Source: Pagrus major
Taxonomy: Eukaryota; Chordata; Actinopteri; Spariformes; Sparidae
Length of the DNA stretch: 64,000 bases
Reading direction: 5' to 3'
Assembly: GCF_040436345.1 (NCBI RefSeq)
Contig: NC_133223.1
Coordinates: forward strand, 17,275,113 to 17,339,112
Position 1 is the stretch's first letter, and every line of letters starts with the position of its first letter. Below, one piece after another: positions 44,261 to 56,830 of this stretch. The notes under the pieces were generated by a model. That model was not told the DNA's origin, ran no database searches, and was given only the letters and a program-made list of their open reading frames with translations. The position numbers were made by a program, and so were the translations under genes.

Positions 44261-47200
44261 AATGATGGATCACACCGATAAATTACTGTTGAGTGGATTG
44301 TTAGGTCAGATGTGTTAGTGTGTGTGTGAGCTGCGGCGAATGTGTGATAGCCCTGAACACCCAGGAAAGTATGAATACCCCCCTGAGCAAGGTAAACACA
44401 CATACAGGCAAATAAAGCATACTGATAAACAACACATGTATGCACGCCGTGCAATATGCTGTGTAAACTGTCGATTTTACACAGCAAACACTGTCGTTCC
44501 TCTTTTTTTATTCGCCGACAGTTCTGAGTGAAAAAAACATCCTGAAGTCATCATGTACTTAGTTCGTATATGTGATTCACAGTTTTTCTCTGTGTGAGTT
44601 TTAGCAAAGGTTGCCCAGGCATGTCCTGGGAAAAAATATTTTTATCCAGTGTTGTGGTGATTGTGTCTCATATGAAGTGCAATGAGGTCATTTTGACTAG
44701 AAATTAGATAAATATACTGGATAAGATTTAGAGATTTTGCAGTGATTGCAAATCAGAGAGAAGAGTGACTGGTTCTACTATTACATATATGCAGAGCTCT
44801 TCAGGAAGCCAGCTAGGCTAGCTGACAGGCTAACCTTGCTAGTTAAAAACACCTGCGTGTTTATCTAAATGATCAAAAATGCTAAAAACATTATATACAA
44901 AAACAAACATCAAGCTATTAGCAAAACATACAAAGTGAACTGTGAAAACTGAAGAATTTTAACTAAGTTATGGATGAAAAAGCACTGAGGTAAGTGTAGA
45001 CGAATTCTGTAGTGCCAGCAGCAAAAGGACATGCCATTCGTAAAGCGGATATACGTCACACTACATTGTGCAGGAGGAGAATATATCTATTGTGCCTCAA
45101 AATATTTGATGACATCATACTCTTGTATTTATGCTCACAAATGGATTTCCATGCTATAAACTGTAAACTTGTGTTGTATATTTATTAAATTGGCCTCAAA
45201 CTGATTTATAATCTGTCCATCAAACAACATCCTCTGACCTTACACTCTCAGTTTGGATAAAAACTCAACAAAAACTCACTATGATGGTAAAAGAAAAAAA
45301 AAAATAGAGAAGAGAAAAAATAGAGAAATCTCAGCAAGAGCAACAGGGGAGGGATCTTTCCTTCAGACAGACAAGACCAGATGTTGTACGCATGAAATTA
45401 GAGAGAAATAGCAAAAAGTGAAATTCCAAAATGGAGAAGAAGAAAGACAATTCTAGTCAAGAAGTGCTATCATCCATAAAGAAAATGTATGTTAAGCCAC
45501 ACCACTGTATTTTAAGACAGTTTATTGATAACAAGCTGAATAATAATGTGTGAAAATGAAAACTGATTCCTAAAAATAATCCTTATCATACAAGGTTCGC
45601 ATGCTATTCCTCTGCAGCAGATCACAGTGTGCACATCTGGGCCTAAAATGTTGCAGATGTTGTACGTGTCTCTTTTTGCCATCATAAATACTGGCCCAGT
45701 TTATCAAAGCTGGGTACACTTTGGTCACGAACTCGTGCCAGATGAACTCACTGGGTACACAGTTACGGTCTCATCTGACCTGCTTGTTTAATGCGGACTG
45801 ACATTTCACTGGCCCAAAATTTCCAGCAACCCTGAGACGATATCTGACCTGACCCACTTTTCAGCTACTCCACTGCCGTCCTCTCAGCGCAGAACTTTGA
45901 GAACTCTAAGGTCATCAGTGTTGCGCTCTGTGTGCAGATAATAAATGTAGCTTTTCCTTGAAGATGTCATGCTAAGTCATACAAATGCATGCCTGTGAAT
46001 AATTAGGATTTAGTAGTTTTCATTTATTGTGAATATCCAAACACTGTTAAAGCCTCAAACCCTCCACTTACACCTTTTAACACTTAAAGCTAAAAGGTGA
46101 TTAGTTTTTCATAAAAGTCCATTTGAGTTGGCCACCATCCAAAAGTGTTACTAATTAAAAATCAATCTGTGGGCCATTAGCGCGAAGGTGTGTGCCAAGG
46201 TTGTGTGTATCAGAGGATCATTTGTAATGAGGCTAGCTTTGGATCTGGTGCAGGGAGGGAAGGAGGGATGGGAGTGAGGGGAGGTACAGATCTGAGATAA
46301 TCTGGGGACCTGCTGTTGCTCAACTTAACAATTGATACTATGTGTAAAGATGCTGAACTTGTAGTCTTCACTAATTGATCCACTTACCCTCATCGGGAGA
46401 AAGCAGAGAAATAAATGTGGGTGTTCATTGCATGCGAGGGACTCCATAGATAACTATTAAAGCTGGATTTGTTGCCCTGATTCTGATGGCTACGGAAGGG
46501 ATTGCAGAGCAGGAAGGCATTTGTCTGCTTTAGCAGGAGTGGTGTTAGATGTTTATGTGATAAATGTTAGCTAACTCAGACCAGCACCTTGGGAGCAGCA
46601 ACCTGGAGCCCAGGACTCTGGAACTTATTAAAGTTGCAGGGGTGTATTTCATAGCACCTCTCTAAAATCTGCCCAATTACAGAGGTGTAGCTGGTACTGA
46701 TGCCTACCAATTTGGCCCCTAAGTCCAAACTGTAAAGCACCACCATTTTTGTCAAAGTGGACAGGACAACAGCTCAGTTTACTGCCATTATATTGAATAA
46801 ATGTTTTAACAGAACCAATAACACAAGGGGCCGTGCAGGATATGAGCCCTGCTTTTATGTCATATTATGCCAAATAAAAAGGGTCTACACATGTATGTTG
46901 GTGGCCAATTTCTATCCCCTCAACGTTCTTTATGGTAGAGCAGCAGCTAATGTGGCATAAAACTCTGCCCTCTAGATCATCTGTGGTAGTAAAAAGAAGC
47001 CTTGACTGTATTATAGGAATAATTGTTGAAATTACTTTGAAGGTGGTTGGTTTAACTGCTCTTTACATTTATGCGCATGGCGTCTTGCAGGTTTTGTTTC
47101 AAAGAGTCAGTAAGCCCCAGGATTGGGTTGCACAGGCTAAATCTTAGTTTTGTGTGTATAGTCATTTCATAAGTTAATGACTACCACAGGTAGGCTATAC

Positions 47201-47471
47201 TAGTGATATACTAAATCTGGTTACAAATGTGTAAATCAGATGCTGAACCAATTTGTAGTGTTAAAAATGAAATTCTATAACATCACAAGCTGTAAAATAT
47301 CTCACAAAATGCCATTTAGGGGGCCAAGAGGTATAAAGTATCTAACTAGACAATCCTTTGTAAATTTAGGTATGAGTGTCTTTTTGCTTATGTTTGCCAC
47401 ATGGAAAATATGTGTTTATGTTTATACATGCAGTTTAGCAAGAGCTTTAACGTTAATATAGGCCACATGTT
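44261..47471. other. Gene-free spacer
   Basis: Mostly AT-rich with no recognised transposon termini. A repeat-free patch at 46130-46560 could be conserved. No gene is seen. Confidence 0.4.
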
Positions 47472-48460
47472 GTAATTTAAGGACAATTGTAATATATATG
47501 TGAAATCTAACACATTTTACATCATCATTAAACACCTTTCAATTAACAGGTCAGGTCAGATACTGCACAACTGTTTATTGACCATATGATTAGGCTACCA
47601 CCTAGTTTTGAGTCTATACTGGTTTTACATTAGCAAGCTAACCAGTCGGTCCAGTTAGCTAACAGTTACAACTGGCAGTTTGTATGTGTAATTATTTAGT
47701 AACAACTAATCTATATATACAGTGCAAATTAATTTGTCAACCCATTATAATTAGATCTGGTAAATAGAAAAAGTGTATTTGTGGCATCCATTCAGTTTAG
47801 AGTGAGAGGGAAATATCTGATTAGGCTAAGCTATAACCATGTTGTTGGTCATTTAGGCTAACACGAGGCAAAGTATTCTGTAATTTGAGGTCAGTGTGAA
47901 ATACAGTAGCCTACTGTACAACTGTAGGCTTTATCATACTCAGTATTACCTCCTTTAGTTTTGAATCGTTTATATTAGCAGGCTAACGTTAGCTTTGCCA
48001 GTTTGGCCAGTTAGCTATTCAACAGTTACAACTGGCAGTCAGTATGTGTAATGTGTAATAATCTATGTATACAAACTGGTTTGTCAACCCATTTTAATTA
48101 CATATGGTAAAAATACAATGTGTGTTTGTAGCATTCAGTTTAAAGTGAGATGGAAACATCTGATCAAGCTAACGTGACCATCATCATTTGGTCAATTGGG
48201 CTAACGTTGGCGGCTTAATAATTTGTAATTTGAGGACAATTGTGTTATTTATGTGAAATATAATTTAACAAAAGTTTACCTCCTTTAGTCTAAACTGGTT
48301 AATATTAGCAAGCTAACATTAGCTTGGCCAAGTTGGACCAGTTGGCTATGCAACACTTACAATTAAGTGAGTGTTCGTAGCCTATGTTTAATTATTTAGT
48401 AACAATCTTGACATACAAACTAGTTTGTATGCCACAAACTGTTTTAATTTTAGCGATGTG
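47472..48460 (+). repeat. Degenerate tandem repeat, about 2.7 units of 340-410 bp
   Basis: Three units start GTAATTTRAGG at about 47472, 47881 and 48225. Each carries, in the same order, TTAGT-T--A-TGGTT and TAT/CATTAGCAAGCTAAC, then GGCCAGTTAGCTA-type, CAACAGTTACAACTGGCAGT and TTTGTCAACCCATT blocks. The last unit is truncated. Unit sequence matches no family that I recognise. Confidence 0.75.
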
Positions 48461-48668
48461 TAAGCCCTATCTTAGTGAACACTTCATGTTATAGCCTTAC
48501 TAATTTAAGTTTTAGCTTAAGAACAGCTGGCGGCTCTGTTTCTACTACTTTGAGGGAAATACATTTATTTTTTGAGTGTGCATTTGCATGTGGCTGCCAG
48601 GCAAAGGAAGAAAGAGAGAGACAGAGCAACAAAAAGAGAGTGGCAGTGAATGTGAGAGAAGGAGATAG

Positions 48669-48703
48669 TGTGTGTGTGGGTGTGTGTGGGTGTGTGTGTG
48701 TGT
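48669..48703. repeat. (TG)n/(TGGG) low-complexity tract
   Basis: Interrupted TG dinucleotide run. It explains the His/Thr-rich chance frame on the opposite strand (48545-48952). Confidence 0.9.
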
Positions 48704-49249
48704 CAGAGAGAAAAAGAGAGGGAGCGGTGTTGCGTGCTTTTGATAATACATGAGTCTTGAGAGCGATCCGTGGCTGTTGTGACAGAGGAAGCTCAAGGAG
48801 AGCTCAATAACAGAGCTGTCAATGTATTCCCTATTTGAGTGTATTTTTAGTGCAGGCATCATGGGCCTCATGCATATTTCAATAGATCTTTTGTATATTA
48901 GGTGCGAGGGCACACACAAACTGGAGTGAGGACTAGCACAACATGACTCCAAGAAATATGGGCTTGATTCTTAGATTTGACAGAACAGCTCAGAGTGGCT
49001 CTAGATAGGTTGGGCTTGACTTTCAGTGGATGGGGTAGGAAGACCTTCATTGATTGCATTTTGAGACAACAAAGAGATGACATTGAACCTACTATAAGGA
49101 ATGGGACAAAAAAGATGTGCAACATATTAAACTATTCAATGTAATAATACCACACAAAACAGAAGAAAATTAATAGATGTCTTGGCAGGCAGGCAGACTC
49201 ACATGAACACACACATACACAAGCAGGTGGTTATAAAGACTTTTTCGTT

Positions 49250-50000
49250 TCAAGCTGCTTTTTAGATGAGATTGCGCGCAAAGGGATGAATTCTAATCAG
49301 CGCCGTCGTGCATCACATTTGAGATATATCATCGCAGAGTTGTAGATTATGTCATATAATGGCTCAATTTCTCCTGTCTGATTAAATCAAACTTTATGAA
49401 GCTGTCATTGCATTGCTGATGATGGTGCCATAACTTTGCAGCGATGTGTGTATTTGGTGACATCAACCTGCCTCTCCCCCTACAGAGAGGGAAGGTATAT
49501 GTCGTGGCTGACTACCCATAACACCCCTGTGACCGCAGCCCAGTTCACAGCCCGAGAACAGCAGCGAGCAGCCTTTCAGATTCCACACCGGAGCTTTGGG
49601 AAGATCAGACAGACGGTTTTTCCATTACATCGAGGTCTTGGAATTTGCTCTTGATGATAGCTGGATTCCATTAAAGAGGCAGTCTCTGCTGCCTTTGAGG
49701 CTTTACTTTAATATGCATATATCACATTATGGCAAATGTATTCTATAATCGATTCCTGCTATGAGACAAGTGGCTGACATCTGCCAGGGTCTGTGTAATG
49801 TTAAAGAGACAGCTCTATATTTTGTACGCAGACTACTGCCTATGAAGATGGAGGAAATTTGGCTACAATGAGCCCTTCAGGGTTAAACATCCTCAGATGT
49901 CACAAGGCGTTACTTCACACTGGATTGCACTACAGAGCACTGCCAGGAGAGGGAGTTTTTTTCATGTCAAGAATGTGATTGGCTCCATTAGGGCAGCAGA
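49250..50000. promoter_or_regulatory. Candidate conserved non-coding block G
   Basis: Repeat-free block with TGATTAAATCA at 49379-49389 (PBX/HOX- and TCF-like), GCGCGCAAAG near 49275 and CATTGCATTGCTGATGATGG near 49407. Enhancer-like by eye only. Confidence 0.4.
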
Positions 50001-50248
50001 GCATTACCTTTCAGTGACTCTATGTCTATCCAGCAAAAATTCAGACGCTGTTTGCATGAAGCTTTTGCAGCAGAAACAGGCTTCAACACTCAGGGTTCAG
50101 CAGCTGGTCCCAGCTTTTTTTAACATTTCGTTAAACCACAATCAGATACTCAATACTGTGTGTGTGAGATGGATTTTGTTGTTACAAATATCTCTCCTAT
50201 GGGAAGGAAGTTTGATGTCCTAGTTTCACACATCATCTGTGTAGCACC

Positions 50249-50449
50249 AAAGTTACCTCTGTGCATTGCTTCTCTGTTCTGAGGTCAGTTCCTCGCCTCC
50301 TGATACCCAGCGTGCATGTCTTTTTCTGTGAGAGAAAACCGCAGAGAAACCCACATGAACATGAGAAGAACATGCAAACTCCACACGTACAGTAGAAGGG
50401 ACTGTGGTAAAGTTTAAACCCAGTGCTAGCCACTGAGCCACGACCAGTC
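50249..50449 (-). repeat. Common teleost interspersed repeat
   Basis: On the minus strand it reads GGCTCAGTGGCTAGCACTGG, then TGTGGAGTTTGCATGTTCTT, GTGGGTTTCTCTGCGG and AAAGACATGCACGC. These blocks occur in this order in a very common fish repeat. Class not certain. Confidence 0.65.
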
Positions 50450-50493
50450 TTTTATAAAATCAACACTTTTATGAAAGATTGTGAACAAATCTT

Positions 50494-50943
50494 GCTAATA
50501 CTTTATATTAAATGTATGTATATTATATTTATATACTTGTCAGGGCCTATAAGTTTTGGTTAATAGGTAAAAAGGCCCTAATGAGTCCTTATTAGATGCT
50601 TATTAACATTAATAACCCTAACAAGGCGTTGCTCTTGCTTCAGATACTGTAGCTGCAAAAAAGCATAGAAAAATTGCTTAACAATGACAAAATAGGTAAG
50701 TTAGTTAAACTCAATGTGTTTGTTACGCTATTATAAACAATGACAAGGTTTTTAATGAATGCTCTTAAGCAGCTTAAACTGTTGCTTAAACCAGTTGCTT
50801 ATGTCTTATAATCTAACAAAGAACATGTTTATGATGCGATAATTAATGCTTATTAATGTCAATGAGCATCTAAAAAGATTTATAAGGACCTTATTACCTA
50901 TTTACTAACGCTTTTTACAAGAACCTTAATATAAAGCGTTACC
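50494..50943. mobile_element. MITE with GSTAA-ACTTTATATTAA inverted termini
   Basis: The left end GCTAATACTTTATATTAA and the inverted right end GGTAACGCTTTATATTAAG match closely. Inner arms (GGCCTATAAGTTTTGGTTAA and TTTATAAGGACCTTATTACC, partly inverted; GCTTATTAACATTAATAA and its inverse) form a long hairpin-like structure of about 450 bp. Confidence 0.7.
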
Positions 50944-51369
50944 GTTTAGCTCCACTCACTTGACTCACTTCCAAAGCTCACCAAGACAAATATAAATAAC
51001 CATGACGCTCATTTGCCAAAAACATGCTCAGAAATGGTTTGCCATTACTTCCAAAGCAGTCCCTGCAAGCTGAATCCATCAGCCTGTATTCCAAACCCAC
51101 CCAGTGCAAGTTTGGACATAAACACGCTGTGTTCAAAGTAAAAGTATGCAGTGATGACAGACCCATACTGAGATAAACTAGGCTCTTCATGCATTAGGTT
51201 AAGATGCTATTTGAATGGCATCTTAAATCACATATGTATCAGCAGGAGCTGAGTGATAAGCATTGTTTAGTGACGAGTAAAGGGTGAACAGTTTGAAATA
51301 ATGTAAGGGGAGGATGAATGTGATGTGATGATGATTCAATTAAAGACGCATTCATTTTAAAAGGACTAC

Positions 51370-52290
51370 AAAGGACGGATCCTGTTCGAGGATGCAGCCT
51401 TACTCAGAGGTGTAATTACACGCAGAATACCAAAGTCAAAATATCCCTCCACCATTGGAAATCTATTGTGTCTATGGATTGGCCTAGAACTTTCAAGGTG
51501 CTCTAACGAGAGGGAGAGGAGCGGTCACATTGATGGCAGAGGGGGCATCAGATTTCCATTATTGACTGCTGCAGATATTGCACTGTAGCGGTGTGTAAAT
51601 TGGTTCCTGAGGGGTTTTCAGCTCTCTGAGCTGGGGCGAAGTGTGCAGGTTCACCCCCACCCCCATCCTCTGTAAATCGTAGTGGTGGATCGCTTCCAGT
51701 CCCTCACTGGCGCCAGGCCCCCTCCTCTGATCAATACCTAATTCCAGCCTGTGCAATCAGCTGCCGTTGCCTGGGCAACGCTGATGTCACACAAGTTGAG
51801 TGCTCGCTGTTGCAACAAATCATTTCCTTTAAGCAAACGTAATTGAGTATTTGTACAGTGGGCTGTCAGCTGAGAATATTTACATCAAGCCTGAACCTGC
51901 AGGACATTAGTTATGCCTGTTCTCAGAGAGAGGAGCTCAGCGGAGCAGGTGACCTTACAAAGTAGCCAGGACGAGGTAACGATGGCAACACGGGCTACTT
52001 TGGAGCAGAGCAACTCCGGAGAGGTTTGGGGTCGCAGCGGGGCAGGAGATGGGATGGAGCCCCTTTTCTTTTTGGGAGGGGCGAGCTCGAACCCTTGTGA
52101 GGAAAATTAGTCACTCGTCCTTGTTCGCAGCCAGAAGACACAGGTACAGAAACATGACTGATGTACAGTCACTATCAGCTGTAATATCGCAAATGAGAGG
52201 ACTTCTTTTAAATCAGTTTGCTTTATTATTCCTGCTGAGCCCGAGGCAGTTTAATTTAACAAATTAGCATATTAGGGAACAGTTTAATTA
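51370..52290. promoter_or_regulatory. Candidate conserved non-coding block H with RFX site
   Basis: Repeat-free block containing a perfect RFX X-box at 51766-51779, GTGTAATTACACGC near 51410 and a GTTTAATTACTAATCATATT stretch near 52280. Confidence 0.45.
51766..51779. promoter_or_regulatory. Perfect palindromic X-box (RFX motif)
   Basis: GTTGCCTGGGCAAC fits the full-palindrome RFX consensus GTTGCCNNGGCAAC at all twelve fixed bases, outside any recognised repeat. Confidence 0.6.
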
Positions 52291-53121
52291 CTAATCATAT
52301 TTTCAGAGAGATGCATTAGTGCACATAGCATGTAGTGTCCAGTTGGACAATAAAACAGAACTCCTACAACTAATTTAAGTGGTGGAGTATCACTCAAAAT
52401 CAAACAAAGAAAACGACTGTGTGATATTATTTAATACATCAATATGCCGTCTCTCAGAGAACAGCTCCACTAATCACAATGTTTCAATACTCAGTTGCAA
52501 GACTTAATAATAATGTCACGAGGATTTAGACTGTACAGATTGGTTCAACAAGCACGGCATCTTTTTTTGTATACAGCAAGTCAAATAAATCGAGCACAGA
52601 TGCAACTGCTGCATGTGTTTGATCGTCTACAAATAATATCAAGAGTGGTACACATCATCCGACGGCATCTTTCATTTCTTTAAGTAGCTGTCAGGATAAC
52701 TCTCCATACTGTTACATCCCTACCTCACTCATTCATGTCTGTTCATCAATCACTCATCAAAGACACAAGTAGAGATCAATTCAGTAAAAGCATTGTTGAA
52801 CCACATCCTTTCTCAGCTCATCCCACTCATTTAAAGCTACTATTAAGGAATCCACATTTTTTTCTTGATTCTAGACACCTCTTTAGACAAAAGACGATGG
52901 TAATTTTTTTTTTTTTACTTTGCTCATCATCTTTAGCACTCCACCATAAGAAATGGTTTTAATTTTACCCAATGACAAGCATTAACAATAACTATGATAA
53001 CCATGGAGATATAGCCAGTCTTCTCGCTGATGGTCTCATTTGCTTATGTAGGTCAAACGAAGACATCACTACTTTATAATGAGTAAAAACATTACTTAAC
53101 ACAAACATGTATTTACTTTAA

Positions 53122-53329
53122 AGGGGCAATATGTAAGAATTTTAGTTGAAAGCATCCAAAAATAACTAAAAATGTTACCAATCTGGATTGCTACCTGCAT
53201 GGCTAACTGAGCTACCTAGCTAATGGCAGCTACAGTTAGCAGCAGTTAACGTTTACTCTGGTGATATGCTGCCCCCTGTTGGTTTGGAGTAGGAATACAA
53301 CACATGACCAACTCTTACATGTTGCACCT
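53122..53329. mobile_element. TTAA-type MITE, copy B
   Basis: Exact TTAA on both sides (53118-53121 and 53330-53333). The left end AGGGGCAATATGTAAGAATT and the inverted right end AGGTGCAACATGTAAGAGTT match at 17 of 20. It shares an internal block with 28380-28746 and carries a CTCF-like motif. Confidence 0.88.
53269..53282 (-). promoter_or_regulatory. CTCF-like motif inside MITE
   Basis: CCAACAGGGGGCAG on the minus strand, one mismatch to the core (position 4). It lies within the TTAA element; the corresponding position in copy A is degraded. Confidence 0.35.
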
Positions 53330-54850
53330 TTAACATTTCCAATGCTTTGTCTCACTTTATATAGATGCAAACAATTATCAGTCAAGAATGACGAGAGGTT
53401 TGAGTTTACTATATGAAACCCTAACCTGCATTCAGATCTGTGCAGCCATATTAACCTAACCCATGATAATAAAAATGAATCATTCATTTATTTTCATTCT
53501 GTTTTCTAGGTAAGACAAGATAAAATGATCATACAACCTTCTATACATTCGCAGTCCTGGCATGAAAACTATTATTATTGCATTTTAATGACAAAACCAG
53601 CACTTTTATTACTCTCAAGGGAGCTCAATCTGAAGCAAACTACCTTTGTCAACCCTACAACAACACACTTTTATTGGATATTAATATAATCTTCATATCA
53701 GAAATGCCGAACCCCATAGCATAACCTGTCAAATCTGAAAATCTGATTTCTATTATCTGTCCTCAATGCAATTTTACTGTCATTTGTCAAAGTTATTGGT
53801 CATTTATCCTGGAAGAACAATTATATGTCTCAGCACAGTGGGATGTATAACACTTGGCGAGTCGTGAAGACATAAAGAAGGAAGAGCAAAGTGATGGCCA
53901 TAAATACTTAATTGTTTATGCTCATAGAAAATAAATTGTAGGCTTCTCCGTCGTAAATCTAACTATATTTTAATACAATAAGGTGAACGGTAATGTTTGC
54001 ACTGCTTTTTGATTTTATGTGCTTCATTTAAAGTTATGCACGCACATTTAGGATACAAGGTAAACACATTTAAACTTAATTGGTACTTTTATAGCATCAC
54101 CGTGATTTATAGAAAAGATCAGTTGCTATAAATTCACTCAAAGTTTGCTGTGGTTTGGTTTCCATGCAGCATTTGATGACTTTAGAACACTTTGTTTTCT
54201 GTGCTTAGTCAGGAGGAAGTTGAACGAATGACCGCTAAGTCCTGAAACGTTGTTACAGCAGATACAGTTAGAGTGGCTTGTGTGTGTTTGGTATAGATGA
54301 ACTCTCCCCAGAGGCTCCATGGCCCCTGATTCAATCAGTGTGTCTCCACGTCCACTGTTTCCTGGCACTGATGTATTACAGGGTGCAAGCGGTGGTGTGC
54401 GCCGTCACTGCGTGGATCAAGTTATGTCACAGCCATTTCACAGCAGCTGCGATTTTATTCAGTGGCCGTTCAGAGACGCTGAGGGGTGAGGACATTAGTT
54501 TGATCTGCTGGGTATGATCCCTTTATCTGAATGTGGATTGAGTAAGGCAAGATGAAGGTCGACTGGATTTCTTAGTGCACTGAGAGGAAACGAGGGCAGA
54601 GGGAGTGTAACTGGAAAGAACGGAGACAAAGATAAAAGGTTTAATGGCATGGTTTACATAATAAAGTGCTCTTAGATCCTTATTTAGCCCAATCAGCCAA
54701 ATTAAAGAATAAGGTGGGACCTATTATATCAGCATATAATTTCTAATGGTACTCAGCCCCAAGCTCATTAATTACTATAAATGTAAATCATTAAAAGCAC
54801 AAAACAAATGTATTCTTTCATTTTTAAAAAGGATAAATAATCTCATTGAA

Positions 54851-54917
54851 CAGCTGAACACTGTAGTTTTAACTCAAACAGGAGTAAACAGTGCATTTGT
54901 TGGGGACTATTTTCAAC
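54851..54917 (+). repeat. Dispersed repeat segment, partner at window end
   Basis: The blocks CACTGTAGTTTT, ACTCAAACAGGAGTAAA and TTGGGGACTATTTTCA recur in order at 63929-64000. Family unknown. Confidence 0.6.
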
Positions 54918-55358
54918 CGTGGATTAATACGCACTTGGTGCACCAGAGTGTATTTACAACAGTAGGATGGTGTAGGTGGGATTGAGTCCAAATAAACTAC
55001 AGCGCCCATCTTCATTGTAAGCCAGCCAATTCAACAATGTAGCTCACTGTTGTTCAAGCTATAACAGGCTTCGGCTACACAGGCAACGCTCTGTAGTTGG
55101 GTTGATTGTTAAGTTGGGTCTTTTTACAGGATTAAATGACAATATTGCACACATTACAACATTCACTATCTTTATAGCTATGATTATGTCTCTCTTGATC
55201 AAGAAAATATGTGTTGATTAAATTTGTAAGTATCTTTAATTTCAGGGCTTTCAGCATCAGCATAATCAACATTTCATCTCGTGGTCCCTGGCTTGACATC
55301 TATCTTGTCTGAACATGGTATAACATATAGCATATAATAAGAAACGCTAATATAATAC

Positions 55359-55641
55359 TTGGGCTGCACATTTAATCAAATCATAATTTTCATTGCAAAA
55401 TGGCTAAATGCAATAGCCATATCTCAAAAATCTTGTTCTCTAGATGCAAATAAAAACATGTTTTTTCCGGTACAAACCTCAACAAATGTCCCATTATTAT
55501 GATTTTAACAGTTTTTCAGTGAAAATAAAATTTGTGATGCAAAGATAATCCTTCCCACTAATAGTGAATCACATCGCATTTGCAACATCTGTCAAAAAAT
55601 AATCGCAATATAATTTTTTGACCATATTGTGCAGCCCTATA
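55359..55641. mobile_element. hAT-like MITE, copy 2 (opposite orientation to 2857-3166)
   Basis: The inverted right end TAGGGCTGCACAATATGGTC matches the left end of 2857-3166, and the bodies align through TTTTCACTGAAAAACT.TTA. Its own left end is GGGCTGCACATTTAATC. Confidence 0.7.
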
Positions 55642-56089
55642 TTATTAAGTATGAAACAGACAAATTAACGTATCGTTTGCATAAACTTACAACACAGACA
55701 TTTTATTATGGCGACTGGGCTGTGTGAGACATTGAAAGAAATATATTATCAAACTCCACATTATGTCTCTGAGTTTGACCATAAATATACCAATTGGCGA
55801 ACTGGGAGTCCAGTTTGGGGTCCAGGCCAATGAGAGCATTTCCCGCTTGATAGAATATGGAGATATTCTAATGTTAATCTGATTCAGACCTTAGTGTAAA
55901 TTTCCATATTATTACCCAAATGTATTCCTCTGGTGCATGCTTTATTCAAGGTGACTTTTCGTTCTATACATTATTGTATGACAATATGCTGAATGTGATT
56001 ACATGGCACTTATTCAACTTGTCATTTTCCACAAGGGTTAAATAAATACAAACTGAATTAAATGTGACTATTCTTCGCTCTCCAAAGGA

Positions 56090-56830
56090 AAACAAAAGCT
56101 GAGGCGCTGCTTTGCATATTCCCTGACACCTCCCGACTAACAGATGAGACGTGATTTAAATAAGAGCTTGCTTTCTTCACCTGTCGACCTCCTGTAAATA
56201 TTATTTATGGCCTGAAACACATCTTTTAATTCCAGATATGTATTTTTTTGTGATAGCCAAGTGTCAGTAGTCTGACTCAAGGTACTGGCTTGTGCCCATT
56301 TTTCAAGACCACAATGAATATTCAAAAGATGTGCCTTAGAAAAGGGTGAAAAAAAGAAAAGGGGAGAGTTAACATTAATTAATATTCGTAGCAGTAAAAA
56401 TGAAAGCTAGGCCCGCGCTAATTTCAATAGACAATTAATCATGAGGCTCAGTAATTACACCGGGGAGTTTACAAATGATTTTTTTAAGGGGCCAGAGTAA
56501 AGGAAAGGAGATAATCCCCTACCCATCACAATCACTGGCTTCCCACCAATCCCCGCAGAAAGAGCAATTAGAGCAAACAGCAGCAGAGCAGTAATTGTGT
56601 ACCAGGAGAAGATGAAGGCAGAATCTTAATTGCGGGGAATGAAGATCACTTGCTCTCACACCTGATTGTGCTGAGGGAAAAGAATGTGCAGGCCGGAGCA
56701 AGTCTGTAACACCTCCAGGTGCCGGAGTAAAAATAACCTTAACAGGAGCTCCTGCTGTATGAGGGTGTGTAGCACATGACATGTGGGCATCCAGAGCGCC
56801 CCATTCTAGTTCTGTCACACTGAGGCTGCC
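56090..56830. promoter_or_regulatory. Candidate conserved non-coding block I
   Basis: Repeat-free block with TTTGCATATT (octamer-like), TTCACCTGTCGAC (E-box), AACATTAATTAATATTCG, ACAATTAATCATGAG and TCAGTAATTACACC. The density of homeodomain-type cores in a mixed-composition background is enhancer-like. Confidence 0.45.

Larger units (their letters stand above)
52291..56089. other. Gene-free spacer with MITEs
   Basis: AT-rich sequence holding the elements at 53122-53329 and 55359-55641 and the repeated segment at 54851-54917. No gene is supported; the other short frames are chance. Confidence 0.5.

Noticed and set aside
48545..48952. 135-codon minus-strand frame
   Set aside because: Its His/Thr-rich core is a translated TG dinucleotide tract.
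50405..50449. tRNA B-box-like sequence on the minus strand
   Set aside because: Part of a common interspersed repeat; no cloverleaf or A-box can be drawn.
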